The translations under genes and the position numbers were made by a program. The notes beneath the pieces are model-generated. The model was not told the DNA's origin and made no database searches. It worked only from the letters and a program-made list of their open reading frames with translations. A stretch of 64,000 bases of DNA from Mycolicibacterium fortuitum subsp. fortuitum (GTDB lineage: Bacteria; Actinomycetota; Actinomycetes; Mycobacteriales; Mycobacteriaceae). The stretch's first letter is position 1, and each line of letters starts with the position of its first letter. Below, one piece after another: positions 43,234 to 51,898 of this stretch. The stretch lies in contig NZ_AP025518.1 of NCBI RefSeq assembly GCF_022179545.1, positions 868,001 through 932,000 on the forward strand, given 5' to 3'.

Positions 43234-44427
43234 TCAGATCATCGCCCGCAGTGGGCCCTGCGGGTCCACACCCAGTGAGCTGAGGGCCGAAGCGTGATAA
43301 ACCGTGCCGGGCACGTGAATGGCATGAGCTTGGCCGACGTGCACGTCGCGCCAATAGCGTTGCAGCGGTTTGTCCATCCGCGCAGCGTTGCCGCCGCAGC
43401 GGGCGAAGATCTCGTCGACCGCTGACACCGCGCGCCACACCGCCCGAACCTGGGTGCGGCGGCCCGCGGCGCGGTCTTCGAAGGAGACCTCTTTACCTGA
43501 GTCGACGATGTCGTAGATGCGGTCGGCGTTGGCCAGCAGTTCCTGCCGAGCCGCGTTGATGTCCGCGGCCGCCTCGCCGATCGCGTACATGACGTAGGGA
43601 TCGTCCTTGATCGCCACACCGCTGGAGTTGACCCGCTCGCGCTGGTAATCGAGTGCAGCGGCCAGCGCGCCCTCGGCGATGCCGATGGTCGCCGAGCTGA
43701 TGCCGAGAGGGAACATCGTCGACCACGGCATCAGGTACAGCGTTTCGGTCATCCCGGCCTCGCGCTGGGCAGTGCCATCCATGACCTTCATCGCGTCCAT
43801 CGTCCGGTACGTCGGTACGAACGCATCCTTGACGATGACGTCCTTGGAGCCGGTTCCGCGCAGCCCCACGACATTCCACGAGTCCTCCACGATCTCGTAG
43901 TCCTGGCGCGGCAGGATCATGTGCAGCATCTGCGGTGGCATGATGGGTACGGACTCGGCGCCGGGTTCATTGCTGGCGAGCATCGCGCCCAGGAAGATCC
44001 AGTCGCAGTGATCGGTGCCCGAGCTGAACTGCCAGCGGCCGTTGAAGATGTAGCCGCCGTCGACAGGCTTGGCTACCCCCTGAGGTGCGTAGGGAGAGGC
44101 GACCCACGTGTCGACGTCCTCGGCCCAGATCTCGGCGGCGACCTTCGGGTCGGCGTACGCGAGTTGGTACGGGTGCACGCCGACAACGCCGTTGATCCAG
44201 CCGGCCGAGGGATCCAGCGCCGCGGTGGCCATGACGGTCTCGGCGAACTCACGCGGATGCACCTCCAAGCCACCATGAGACTTCGGCTGCAACAGGCGGA
44301 TATTGCCTGCCGCCTTCATCATCTTGACGGTCTCGTCGGTGAGCTTGCCGATCTTCTCGGCTTCGGCGCCCTGGTGGCGCAACTGGTCGGCGAGGTCGCG
44401 CACCCGGTCGATTACGCGCTCAGTCAT
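43234..44427 (-). CDS. hsaA: 3-HSA hydroxylase oxygenase, HsaA-like
   Basis: A 397-aa flavin-dependent group D monooxygenase with ACAD fold: RLLQPKSHGGLEVHPREFAETVMATAALDPSAGWINGVVGVHPYQLA near the N-terminus, FNGRWQFSSGTDHCDWIFLGAM in the barrel, and the C-terminal RYWRDVHVGQAHAIHVPGTVYHASALSSLGVDPQGP. It 4-hydroxylates 3-HSA with reduced flavin from an HsaB reductase, probably 8596-9120 (34 kb away; no reductase is adjacent). Length matches HsaA (394 aa). A 100-bp gap separates it from kshB upstream. Confidence 0.9.
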   Translation of the reverse strand: MTERVIDRVRDLADQLRHQGAEAEKIGKLTDETVKMMKAAGNIRLLQPKSHGGLEVHPREFAETVMATAALDPSAGWINGVVGVHPYQLAYADPKVAAEIWAEDVDTWVASPYAPQGVAKPVDGGYIFNGRWQFSSGTDHCDWIFLGAMLASNEPGAESVPIMPPQMLHMILPRQDYEIVEDSWNVVGLRGTGSKDVIVKDAFVPTYRTMDAMKVMDGTAQREAGMTETLYLMPWSTMFPLGISSATIGIAEGALAAALDYQRERVNSSGVAIKDDPYVMYAIGEAAADINAARQELLANADRIYDIVDSGKEVSFEDRAAGRRTQVRAVWRAVSAVDEIFARCGGNAARMDKPLQRYWRDVHVGQAHAIHVPGTVYHASALSSLGVDPQGPLRAMI

Positions 44428-44527
44428 GGTTCGGTCCTATCGTCGAGGGCTGTAGTGATGGTGTACCGCTTTGATGCCGATGGCGGGAGCCAATCCCGGT
44501 CAGTGGAAACGTGCCGACCACACCGGC

Positions 44528-45592
44528 TCAGAATTCGATGTGGATGTCGTCGGAGACCGGCCGCGCCTGGCAGCCGAGGATGACGCCGTCGGCGAGATCG
44601 TCGGGTTCCAGGATGTCGCAGGCGGCCATGTCCACATCGCCGCGTACCACCCTGGCCGCGCACGATCCGCACTGTCCTTCCTTGCACGAGTACGGCACAT
44701 CGACACCCGAGCGGATCAGTACGTCGACCAGCGTCGCCTGACGTGGCCACCGCAGCCGGTGATTGACGCCGTCGAGATCGACCTGGAGCGTGGCGGCGTC
44801 GTGATCGTCGGAATCTGTTGTGACCGCTGCGGTCTCGTCGTCGAACGGGTCACCGGTGAGCGATTGGAACACCTCGAGGTGGACTCGGTCCCGCGCGACA
44901 CCGGCTTCGGCGAGCGTTTCTTTGATGACCGCCATGAACGGGGCCGGACCGCACACGAACGACTCGAATCCCGCGGACCCGGCGAATACGGTCCGGACGA
45001 ACCCGCCCAGCTGAGCGCGGGTCGGTAGGCCCTGAATCGATTCCAGCCAGTGCAGCACTGTCAGCCGGCCCGCGTAGCGGGCGGCTAGTTCACGAAGTTC
45101 GCCGGCGAAGATCACCGAGCGCTCGTCGCGGTTGGCGTAGCACAAGACCACCCGACCGGTCCCCGCCGCCAACACCGATTTGAGTATGGACATCACCGGG
45201 GTGATGCCACTGCCGGCTGCCCACAACAGAAAGTCGGCGTCCAGGCTTGCCGGGGTGAACAGCCCCGACGGTGGCAGCACCTCGACGGTGTCACCGACCT
45301 TGACGTTGTCACACAACCAATTCGAACCGTATCCGTCGACGGTGCGCTTGACCGTTACCTTGGGCGCGGGATCGGTGTGCGGTGAGCTGGCCAATGAGTA
45401 GCATCGGGCCACCGATCCGGTCAGCTCACTGGGCACCCGCAACGTCAGAAATTGTCCGGGGCGATAGGAAAACCGCTCCTGCTGGTCCTCGGGCACGGTG
45501 AAGACGAGAGAACGAGCGTCGGGGCTTTCATCGATGACATCGGCCACCGTGACAAGGACGCTCCGTCTGGTCTGGAGGCTCGCGTCGGTCAT
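44528..45592 (-). CDS. kshB: 3-ketosteroid 9-alpha-hydroxylase reductase, KshB-like
   Basis: A 354-aa three-module electron-transfer protein. The N-terminal FAD domain has the RCYSLASSP motif, the NADH domain has GSGITPVMSILKSVLAA and FVCGPAPFM, and the C-terminal plant-type [2Fe-2S] ferredoxin has ligands Cys303, Cys308, Cys311 and Cys341. It passes electrons from NADH to the KshA oxygenase, whose gene is at 11790-12935. Length equals mycobacterial KshB (358 aa). Start ATG 45592; divergent from the second BVMO across 146 bp. Confidence 0.9.
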   Translation of the reverse strand: MTDASLQTRRSVLVTVADVIDESPDARSLVFTVPEDQQERFSYRPGQFLTLRVPSELTGSVARCYSLASSPHTDPAPKVTVKRTVDGYGSNWLCDNVKVGDTVEVLPPSGLFTPASLDADFLLWAAGSGITPVMSILKSVLAAGTGRVVLCYANRDERSVIFAGELRELAARYAGRLTVLHWLESIQGLPTRAQLGGFVRTVFAGSAGFESFVCGPAPFMAVIKETLAEAGVARDRVHLEVFQSLTGDPFDDETAAVTTDSDDHDAATLQVDLDGVNHRLRWPRQATLVDVLIRSGVDVPYSCKEGQCGSCAARVVRGDVDMAACDILEPDDLADGVILGCQARPVSDDIHIEF

Positions 45593-45738
45593 GGGCGGAG
45601 ATTCTGATGCAGGAGACGACGACGCCAACCCGGATCTTCCGGTGGCCGGGACACCGAGTCTCGCCGTCCGGTGACCGGGAATCGCGGCGGTCGAGTGCCC
45701 GACGAGCGCCTACCGTACGCCGGGTGAGCAGTGGATCG

Positions 45739-47337
45739 ATGAGCGTCGTAGATGTTGTAGTAGTGGGCGCCGGCTTCGGTGGCCTGTACGCGTTGCACAA
45801 GTTTCGGTCGCAGGGCCTGTCGGTACGAGTCTTCGAGGCCGCGCCGGAAGTGGGCGGCACGTGGTACTTCAACCGCTATCCAGGTGCGCGTTGCGACGTC
45901 GAGAGCGTCGACTACTGCTACTCGTTCTCCGATGAGCTCCAACAAGAATGGACCTGGACGGAGAAGTATGCGACGCAGGGCGAAATCCTGAAGTACATCA
46001 ACTGGGTCGCCGACAAGCTCGATCTGCGTCGCGACATCACGTTCGAGACGAGGGTGAGTTCAGCGGTGCTCGACGAGCAGACGCTGCGCTGGACCGTCAC
46101 CACCGATACCGGTGAATCGGTGGACGCGCGGTTTGTGGTCATGGCCACCGGGCCCTTGTCTGCGGCGATGACTCCTGACTTCCGCGGCCTGGATACCTTC
46201 GCAGGCGACGTCTACCACACCGCGCACTGGCCACACCAGGGCGTGGATTTCACCGGTAAGCGAGTCGCCGTGATCGGAACCGGATCGTCTGGTATCCAGT
46301 CCATTCCGATCATTGCAGAACAGGCGGAGCACCTGTATGTGTTTCAGCGAACCCCGAACTACAGTGTGCCGGCCGGCAACCGGCCGTTGACCGCCGAGGA
46401 GATCGCGGAGATCAAGGCCACCTATGCCGAGCGTCGCCGGATGTCCTGGCACAGCGGTGGCGGCTCGCCCCACGTCGCCCATCCCAAGCTGACCATGGAA
46501 GCCACGCCTGAAGAACGTCAGGAAGCCTTCGAAAAGCGTTGGGAATTAGGCGGCGTGCTGTTCTCGAAGACATTCACCGACCAGATGGTCTCACTGGAAG
46601 CCAACGAAGAAGCCCGCAAGTTCTACGAGAACAAGATCCGTGCCGTGATCGACGATCCGGACCTGGCCGAGTTGCTGATTCCCGACGATCACCCGATCGG
46701 CACAAAACGGATCTGCACCGACACCAACTACTTCCAGACGTTCAACCGGCGCAATGTCACGCTGGTGAGCGTCCGGAAAACGCCGATCGATTCGATCGAC
46801 GAATCCGGCATCAACACGTCTGACGCGCACTACGACATCGATGCGCTGGTACTGGCCACCGGGTTCGACGCGATGACCGGCACGCTGGCCAAGATCGACA
46901 TCGTTGGCCGCGGCGGAGAGAAGCTGGTGGACGACTGGGCCGACGGTCCACGTACCTACCTCGGCTTGGGCACCGACGGTTTCCCCAATTTGTTCCTGGT
47001 GTCCGGCCCCGGCGCACCCGCCGTACTGGCCAACATGGTTCTGCATGCCGAAGCGCATGTGAACTGGATCGCCGACGCCATCGCCTATCTCGATCAGAAC
47101 AGCTACGCGGCAATCGAACCGACGGCCGATGCCGTGGACAGCTGGATCGCCGAGTGCGCCCAGCGCGCCGAAGCCACCTTGTTCACCAAGGCCAACTCCT
47201 GGTACATGGGCGCCAACGTGCCCGGCAAGCCCCGGATGTTCATGCTGTTCATCGGCGGCTTCGGGACATACCTGGACATCTGCGACGCGGCCGCGGCGGC
47301 TGGATACAAGGGGTTCGATCTACTGAAGGCACCATAG
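45739..47337 (+). CDS. Baeyer-Villiger monooxygenase, CHMO-like
   Basis: A 532-aa class B flavin monooxygenase without N-terminal extension. FAD motif VVVGAGFGGLYALHKF is at 7-22, the EVGGTWYFNRYPGARCDVES block follows at 37-56, the fingerprint FAGDVYHTAHW is at 154-164, and the NADPH motif VAVIGTGSSGIQSI comes next. It converts a ketone to an ester or lactone. It leads a plus-strand operon of dehydrogenases and stands opposite kshB, so a steroid ketone is the likely substrate. GTG 45724 is an alternative start. A further extension to 45607 has no support. Confidence 0.93.
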   Translation: MSVVDVVVVGAGFGGLYALHKFRSQGLSVRVFEAAPEVGGTWYFNRYPGARCDVESVDYCYSFSDELQQEWTWTEKYATQGEILKYINWVADKLDLRRDITFETRVSSAVLDEQTLRWTVTTDTGESVDARFVVMATGPLSAAMTPDFRGLDTFAGDVYHTAHWPHQGVDFTGKRVAVIGTGSSGIQSIPIIAEQAEHLYVFQRTPNYSVPAGNRPLTAEEIAEIKATYAERRRMSWHSGGGSPHVAHPKLTMEATPEERQEAFEKRWELGGVLFSKTFTDQMVSLEANEEARKFYENKIRAVIDDPDLAELLIPDDHPIGTKRICTDTNYFQTFNRRNVTLVSVRKTPIDSIDESGINTSDAHYDIDALVLATGFDAMTGTLAKIDIVGRGGEKLVDDWADGPRTYLGLGTDGFPNLFLVSGPGAPAVLANMVLHAEAHVNWIADAIAYLDQNSYAAIEPTADAVDSWIAECAQRAEATLFTKANSWYMGANVPGKPRMFMLFIGGFGTYLDICDAAAAAGYKGFDLLKAP

Positions 47338-48140
47338 TGCCGGATCTGACAGACCAGGTCGTCCTGGTAACCGGCGCGGCGAGCGGCACCGGGCGGGTGC
47401 ACTGTCAACGTTTCGCAGACGCCGGGGCGGACGTGATCGCGCTCGACCGTCCCGAGGCTGTCGATGACCTTGGTGAGACGGCTGACGGGGTGCGACGGCG
47501 TGGCCGGCGCTGTGCCACGGGGACAGCAGATATCAGCAGTCTCGCCGAGGTCGCATCCGCGGTCGATTCGGGCGTGAATGAGTTGGGCCGCCTCGACGTC
47601 ATCGTCGCAAATGCGGGCATCCACACGCCGAACAGATCAGCGTGGGAGATCAGTCCCGAGGAATGGCAACGAAATCTGGATGTCAATCTGACCGGCGTCT
47701 GGCACACGGTCAAGGCAGGCGTGCCCCATCTTGGGCCCGACGGAGGGGCGGTGGTAATCATCAGCTCCACCAATGGCTTACGCGGTACTTCCGGTACTGC
47801 GCCTTATACCGCTACCAAACATGCGGTGGTGGGATTGGCCCGCACCCTCGCCAATGAACTCGGACCACGACGTGTCCGGGTGAACACCGTGCATCCCGGC
47901 GCGGTGGCGACCCCCATGGTGCGCAATCCCGCCACCTACAAAAGACTGCGGCCGGATCTCGACAATCCCACCGAGGCTGATGCGATCGAAGTGCTCACCG
48001 CCCGAAACCTCATCCCGGTGCCGTGGGTCGAACCCGTCGACGTGGCCAACGCCGCCGTGTTCCTGGCCTCCGATCAAGCCCGCTACATCACCGGTACCCA
48101 ACTTGTGGTCGACGCAGGCCTGACCCAGAAGACGACATGA
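47337..48140 (+). CDS. Short-chain dehydrogenase/reductase, possible mycofactocin-coupled type
   Basis: A 267-aa SDR from GTG 47337, one base overlapping the BVMO stop (TAGTG). Motifs: TGAASGTG, VANAG (instead of NNAG), ISSTNGL with catalytic Ser, YTATK. The C-terminal VPWVEPVDVANAAVFLASDQARYITGTQLVVDAG is very like the next gene and mycofactocin-coupled SDRs, but the extra loop after the Asp-containing strand (ALDRPEAVDDLGETADGV) is shorter. Probably an NAD(H) or mycofactocin-dependent hydroxysteroid dehydrogenase. Confidence 0.85.
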   Translation: MPDLTDQVVLVTGAASGTGRVHCQRFADAGADVIALDRPEAVDDLGETADGVRRRGRRCATGTADISSLAEVASAVDSGVNELGRLDVIVANAGIHTPNRSAWEISPEEWQRNLDVNLTGVWHTVKAGVPHLGPDGGAVVIISSTNGLRGTSGTAPYTATKHAVVGLARTLANELGPRRVRVNTVHPGAVATPMVRNPATYKRLRPDLDNPTEADAIEVLTARNLIPVPWVEPVDVANAAVFLASDQARYITGTQLVVDAGLTQKTT

Positions 48141-48970
48141 CCGGCCGACTGACGAACAAGATCGCGCTGATCACCGGTGCCGCGCGGGGCATCGGCCGGG
48201 CGCAGGCAGTGCGCTTCGCAGAGGAAGGCGCGGACATCGTCGCAGTCGACGTGTGTGGGCCGATCGACACCGTGCACGTGCCGTCCAGCACACCGGACGA
48301 CCTGGCCGAAACCGCGAGTCTCGTCGAGCGCGCCGGCGGGCGGGTTGTCACCGAGATCGTCGATGTCCGCGACTCCGAAGAACTGCGAGCGGCTGCCGAC
48401 CGCGGGGCCGCCGAGCTCGGTGGAATCGACATCGTCTGCGCCACAGCGGGAGTTACGTCGCGGGGCAATGCCGTCGAGCTCTCCGAGGCCGCGTGGCGGA
48501 CGATGCTCGACGTCAATCTGACCGGAGTGTGGAACACCTGCACGGCCTCGGCGCCACATCTGATCAGCCGTGGCGCAGGGTCGATGGTGCTGGTCAGCTC
48601 GATCGCGGGACTTCGAGGGCTGATCGGGGTCGCCCACTACACGGCTGCCAAGCACGGTGTCGTCGGGCTGATGCGCAGCCTGGCCCACGACCTGGCTCCA
48701 CACGGCGTCCGGGTCAACTGTGTCCACCCGACCAATGTCGACACACCGTTGATCCAGAACGACCTGGTGCGCAGCGGGTTCCGGCCAGACCTGGACCGTC
48801 CACCCACCCGTGACGAATTCGCCGCGGCTGCCAGTCGTATGAACCTGCTCGCCGTCCCGTGGGTGCAACCCGTCGACGTAGCGAACGCAAGTCTGTTCCT
48901 GGCTTCAGACGAAGCCCGCTATATCACCGCCGTCAGCCTGCCGGTTGACGCCGGAAGCACACAACGTTAG
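48137..48970 (+). CDS. Mycofactocin-coupled SDR
   Basis: A 277-aa SDR with the extended loop typical of the mycofactocin-coupled subfamily: after ADIVAVDVCG comes PIDTVHVPSSTPDDLAETASLVERAGG. This loop buries the nicotinamide so that the enzyme keeps its NAD and passes electrons to mycofactocin. Other motifs: TGAARGIG, CATAG in place of NNAG, VSSIAGL and YTAAK. It overlaps the upstream SDR by 4 bp. It suggests that an alcohol or hydroxysteroid oxidation here depends on mycofactocin; the mft genes are outside the window. Confidence 0.88.
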   Translation: MTGRLTNKIALITGAARGIGRAQAVRFAEEGADIVAVDVCGPIDTVHVPSSTPDDLAETASLVERAGGRVVTEIVDVRDSEELRAAADRGAAELGGIDIVCATAGVTSRGNAVELSEAAWRTMLDVNLTGVWNTCTASAPHLISRGAGSMVLVSSIAGLRGLIGVAHYTAAKHGVVGLMRSLAHDLAPHGVRVNCVHPTNVDTPLIQNDLVRSGFRPDLDRPPTRDEFAAAASRMNLLAVPWVQPVDVANASLFLASDEARYITAVSLPVDAGSTQR

Positions 48971-48978
48971 GAGCCACA

Positions 48979-49773
48979 ATGACTGATTTGGCCAAGTACG
49001 GGCCGTGGGCCGTCATCGCCGGAGGTTCAGAAGGAGTGGGTGCGGAGTTCGCCCGCCAGCTCGCGGAAGCCGGGTTCAATCTCGTCCTGATCGCCCGCAA
49101 GCCCGGACCGCTGTCCGATACCGCTGAGCAATGCCGTGACCTGGGTGTCGAGGTGCGTGCAATCTCGGTGGATCTGCTGGACCCGCAGTCAGTTTCGCGG
49201 ATCGCTCAAGACACCGCTGATCTCGAGGTAGGGCTGCTGATCTACAACGCCGGTGCGAGCACGTGCAACGAGTTGTTCCTCGATACCGATCTTGCCGAGT
49301 TTCAGAAGGTCACCGACCTCAACGTGACCCGGATGCTTGAGCTGGTGCAGCACTATGGGCGCCTGATGGCCGACCGTGGTCGGGGCGGCATCATGATCGT
49401 CGGTTCACTCTCGGGCTACATGGGTTCCTGGCGGCACTCCATTTATGCCGGGGCCAAGGCATTCTCCCGGATGTTCGCCGAAAGCCTGTGGCTGGAACTG
49501 CGGGAACGCAACGTCGACGTGCTCGAGCTGGTGCTGGGCGTGACCCGCACCCCGGCGATGGAGCGGGTAGGGCTGAACTTCGATGCGCCCGGAATCCTGG
49601 TCAACGAGCCGGCGGAGGTAGCCGCCGAGGGGCTGGCCCACCTGGCGGACGGTCCGGTGTGGGTGGCCGGCGGTAATGCGGACCGCGCCGAGGCCAACAG
49701 TGCTCCCGACAGGGCGCGTGTGGTGCTGGAAACTCATCGGGCGATCTCGGCGCTCATCGAGGGAGCACGCTGA
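48979..49773 (+). CDS. SDR-family oxidoreductase
   Basis: A 264-aa SDR: AGGSEGVGAEFARQLA replaces the usual TGxxxGIG, with YNAG in LIYNAGAST, Ser in VGSLSGY and YAGAK active site. The Arg in LIARKPG after the second strand suggests NADP(H). The subfamily resembles the DltE-type, long-chain-acyl SDRs rather than the neighbours above. AGGAG ribosome site is upstream of ATG 48979. Substrate unknown; probably acts on the same steroid as the adjacent dehydrogenases. Confidence 0.88.
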   Translation: MTDLAKYGPWAVIAGGSEGVGAEFARQLAEAGFNLVLIARKPGPLSDTAEQCRDLGVEVRAISVDLLDPQSVSRIAQDTADLEVGLLIYNAGASTCNELFLDTDLAEFQKVTDLNVTRMLELVQHYGRLMADRGRGGIMIVGSLSGYMGSWRHSIYAGAKAFSRMFAESLWLELRERNVDVLELVLGVTRTPAMERVGLNFDAPGILVNEPAEVAAEGLAHLADGPVWVAGGNADRAEANSAPDRARVVLETHRAISALIEGAR

Positions 49774-49775
49774 CC

Positions 49776-50624
49776 GTGCGGTTGGGTCTGTCGACGCCAG
49801 TGGTAGTCCAGGTCCCAGGCATGGCATCACATTGGGAAGGTGAGGCTGGGATCGAGGATCTGTCCAGGATCGCCTCCGCGGCAGACGAACTCGGTTTCGA
49901 ATACCTGGCTTGTTCGGAACATGTGGCGATCCCGTCGGTAGATGCGGCCGACCGTGGCGCGGTGTATTGGGACCCGCTGGCCACGCTGGGATTCCTGGCT
50001 GCGCGCACCCGACGGATCCGCCTGGCCACCTCGGTGCTGGTGTTGGGTTATCACCACCCGCTCGAGATCGCCAAACGCTACGGAACACTGGACCGGGTCA
50101 GCGGCGGTCGGCTGGTTCTGGGCGTCGGAATTGGCTCTCTGAAAAGGGAATTCGACCTGATCGGTGCGCCGTGGCAGCAGCGTGCCGCGCGGGCCGACGA
50201 TGCACTGCGCGCACTGCGCACCTCGTTGTCCAACCCCACACCGCGCTACCACGGCACGTTCTTCGATTACGGGGACATGACCGTCCTGCCCCACGCGCAG
50301 CAAGCGAGGGTGCCGATCTGGGTCGGTGGTCGCAGCGCAGGATCGTTGCGCCGAGCGGTCGAACTGGCCGACGGCTGGATGCCGTTCGGCCTGACGTCCG
50401 GCGAAGTACGTAGTCTGCTGTCCGGAGTCGCTCTGCCTGCCGGTTTCGAAGTGGTGCTGTCGGCCGGCGTGGACCCAGAGGTCGATCCGGTGGGTGTTCG
50501 AACATCCATCTCCGCGCTGCGAGATGCGGGTGCTACCGCGATCACCTGCGCGGTGCGTGCCGACAGTTCCCACCACTACTGCGATCAGCTGGCCAGGCTG
50601 CGTGACATTCAGGAGGAGCTATGA
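49776..50624 (+). CDS. LLM-class F420-dependent oxidoreductase
   Basis: A 282-aa luciferase-like TIM barrel: EYLACSEHVAIP, LAARTRRIRLATSVLVLGYHHPLEIAKRYGTLDRVSGGRLVLGVGIG, then VPIWVGGRSAGSLRRAVELADGWMPFG. Motifs fit the F420-type subfamily (TIGR03619-like), which uses reduced F420 rather than FMN. It could reduce a double bond or ketone. Starts at GTG 49776 and overlaps the SnoaL gene by 4 bp. F420 rather than FMN use is inferred from the family. Confidence 0.9.
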   Translation: MRLGLSTPVVVQVPGMASHWEGEAGIEDLSRIASAADELGFEYLACSEHVAIPSVDAADRGAVYWDPLATLGFLAARTRRIRLATSVLVLGYHHPLEIAKRYGTLDRVSGGRLVLGVGIGSLKREFDLIGAPWQQRAARADDALRALRTSLSNPTPRYHGTFFDYGDMTVLPHAQQARVPIWVGGRSAGSLRRAVELADGWMPFGLTSGEVRSLLSGVALPAGFEVVLSAGVDPEVDPVGVRTSISALRDAGATAITCAVRADSSHHYCDQLARLRDIQEEL

Positions 50625-51115
50625 GCACCGATAAACAGATTCTCACTCGGCTGCAACGCCTCGAAGATGAACTGGCAATCGCGAAACTGCTTGCCTCGTA
50701 TGGTCCGTCGGTGGATGCCGGCAACGCCGACAATGCCGCGGCAATGTGGGCGACCGACGGAACCTACGACGTCGAGGATTGGCTGATGGCCGGCCGTAAA
50801 GGCGTGCACGACATGGTCAGCTCGGCGAGCCACCAGGACCTCGTCGCCTCAGGCTGTTGCCATTTCCTCGGGCCTGCGGTGGTCACGGTTGACGGCGACA
50901 CCGCTGTCGCGGTCTGTGAATCGCTGGTCCTCTTGCGCGACGGCGAATCCGGTTATCGAGTGTGGCGGGCGACGGCCAACCACTTCGCATTGGAGCGCCG
51001 TGGCGGGCAGTGGCAGATCACGATGCGTACCAGCCGGTTGCTCAACGGGAACCCATACGCGCACACTCTACTCAACCTTGGATTGGCGGGAGCGCCTGTC
51101 CCCGAGCAGATCTGA
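50621..51115 (+). CDS. SnoaL-like (NTF2-fold) protein
   Basis: A 164-aa protein: LQRLEDELAIAKLLASYGPSVDAGNADNAAAMWATDGTYDVEDW, then HFLGPAVVTVDGDTAVAVCESLVLLR and the ending WQITMRTSRLLNG, the SnoaL_4 pattern. It shares the fold with the proteins at 15742 and 19967 but is not closely related to the isomerase at 40400. Such enzymes cyclise, isomerise or hydrate. ATGA overlap with the LLM gene supports a shared pathway. Confidence 0.85.
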   Translation: MSTDKQILTRLQRLEDELAIAKLLASYGPSVDAGNADNAAAMWATDGTYDVEDWLMAGRKGVHDMVSSASHQDLVASGCCHFLGPAVVTVDGDTAVAVCESLVLLRDGESGYRVWRATANHFALERRGGQWQITMRTSRLLNGNPYAHTLLNLGLAGAPVPEQI

Positions 51116-51124
51116 GAACGCGCC

Positions 51125-51898
51125 ATGTCCGCTACCGAATGCCCGCTGGTGTTCTTCTCGTTCGTCTCACTCGGCGATGGGGGAGTCGAAGAACATCGAC
51201 GGTACAACGAATGGCATCAACTGGACCATCGGCCGGAGAATCTCGCCCTACCCGGAATCGCCTGGGGCGACAGGTGGAGCCGTCCTGCCGCGTGTCGTGA
51301 GGTCTCCACGGCCGAACCCGGCCAGGCCGACACCGACTATGTCGCGATGTACTGGTTTCGGTCGCCGGTGGAAGAATCGGTACGCGAGTGGGAGCAACTC
51401 GGTGCCGATTCTTTTCAGTGGGGTCGCGGGCCGATGATCCCCGGAGTGCGTCGCACGGTGCTGGCGTTCTTCCGGCCGGTCAAGGGCTATGCCGCGGCGT
51501 CGGCGCTGGTGTCGCCGGGGGTGATCCCGTACCGGCCCAACCGCGGGCTGCACCTTACCATGACCCGGTTCGCCGAACCCTACGGCGCGGACGCCCACGA
51601 GCACCATCAGTGGGAGGACCGAGTGGCGATTCCGGGCTTGCTGGAGTTGGACGGTGTGGCAGGGGCGTGGACTTTCGCGCTGGACCACCACCAGAACAAC
51701 GGGCTGGGGCTGCGTTCCTCGGAGGCGGCAGATCCGTCCGGCGCTCTGCGGATCCGCCTGCTGTACCTCGATGACGATCCGGTCCGCACTACCGGTCGGA
51801 TAAGGGAGCGCCTTGCTGACAACGCGCTTCACAACGCGCCAGGCGAGTGTGTTGTCGATACACCGCTGAACACGATCATTCCCTGGCAGGACTGGTGA
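51125..51898 (+). CDS. Putative dimeric alpha/beta-barrel (EthD-like) protein
   Basis: A 257-aa soluble protein of no family I recognise with certainty. The N-terminal part EEHRRYNEWHQLDHRPENLALPGIAWGDRW resembles the EthD pattern with its WHxxDHxPE-type segment. A second, similar module seems to begin near residue 130 (LHLTMTRFAEPYGADAHEHHQWEDRVAIPGLLELDGVAGAWTF). EthD and related small barrels often work with cytochromes or handle aromatic and polycyclic intermediates. Nine bases after the SnoaL stop. Catalytic residues are not assigned. Confidence 0.7.
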   Translation: MSATECPLVFFSFVSLGDGGVEEHRRYNEWHQLDHRPENLALPGIAWGDRWSRPAACREVSTAEPGQADTDYVAMYWFRSPVEESVREWEQLGADSFQWGRGPMIPGVRRTVLAFFRPVKGYAAASALVSPGVIPYRPNRGLHLTMTRFAEPYGADAHEHHQWEDRVAIPGLLELDGVAGAWTFALDHHQNNGLGLRSSEAADPSGALRIRLLYLDDDPVRTTGRIRERLADNALHNAPGECVVDTPLNTIIPWQDW

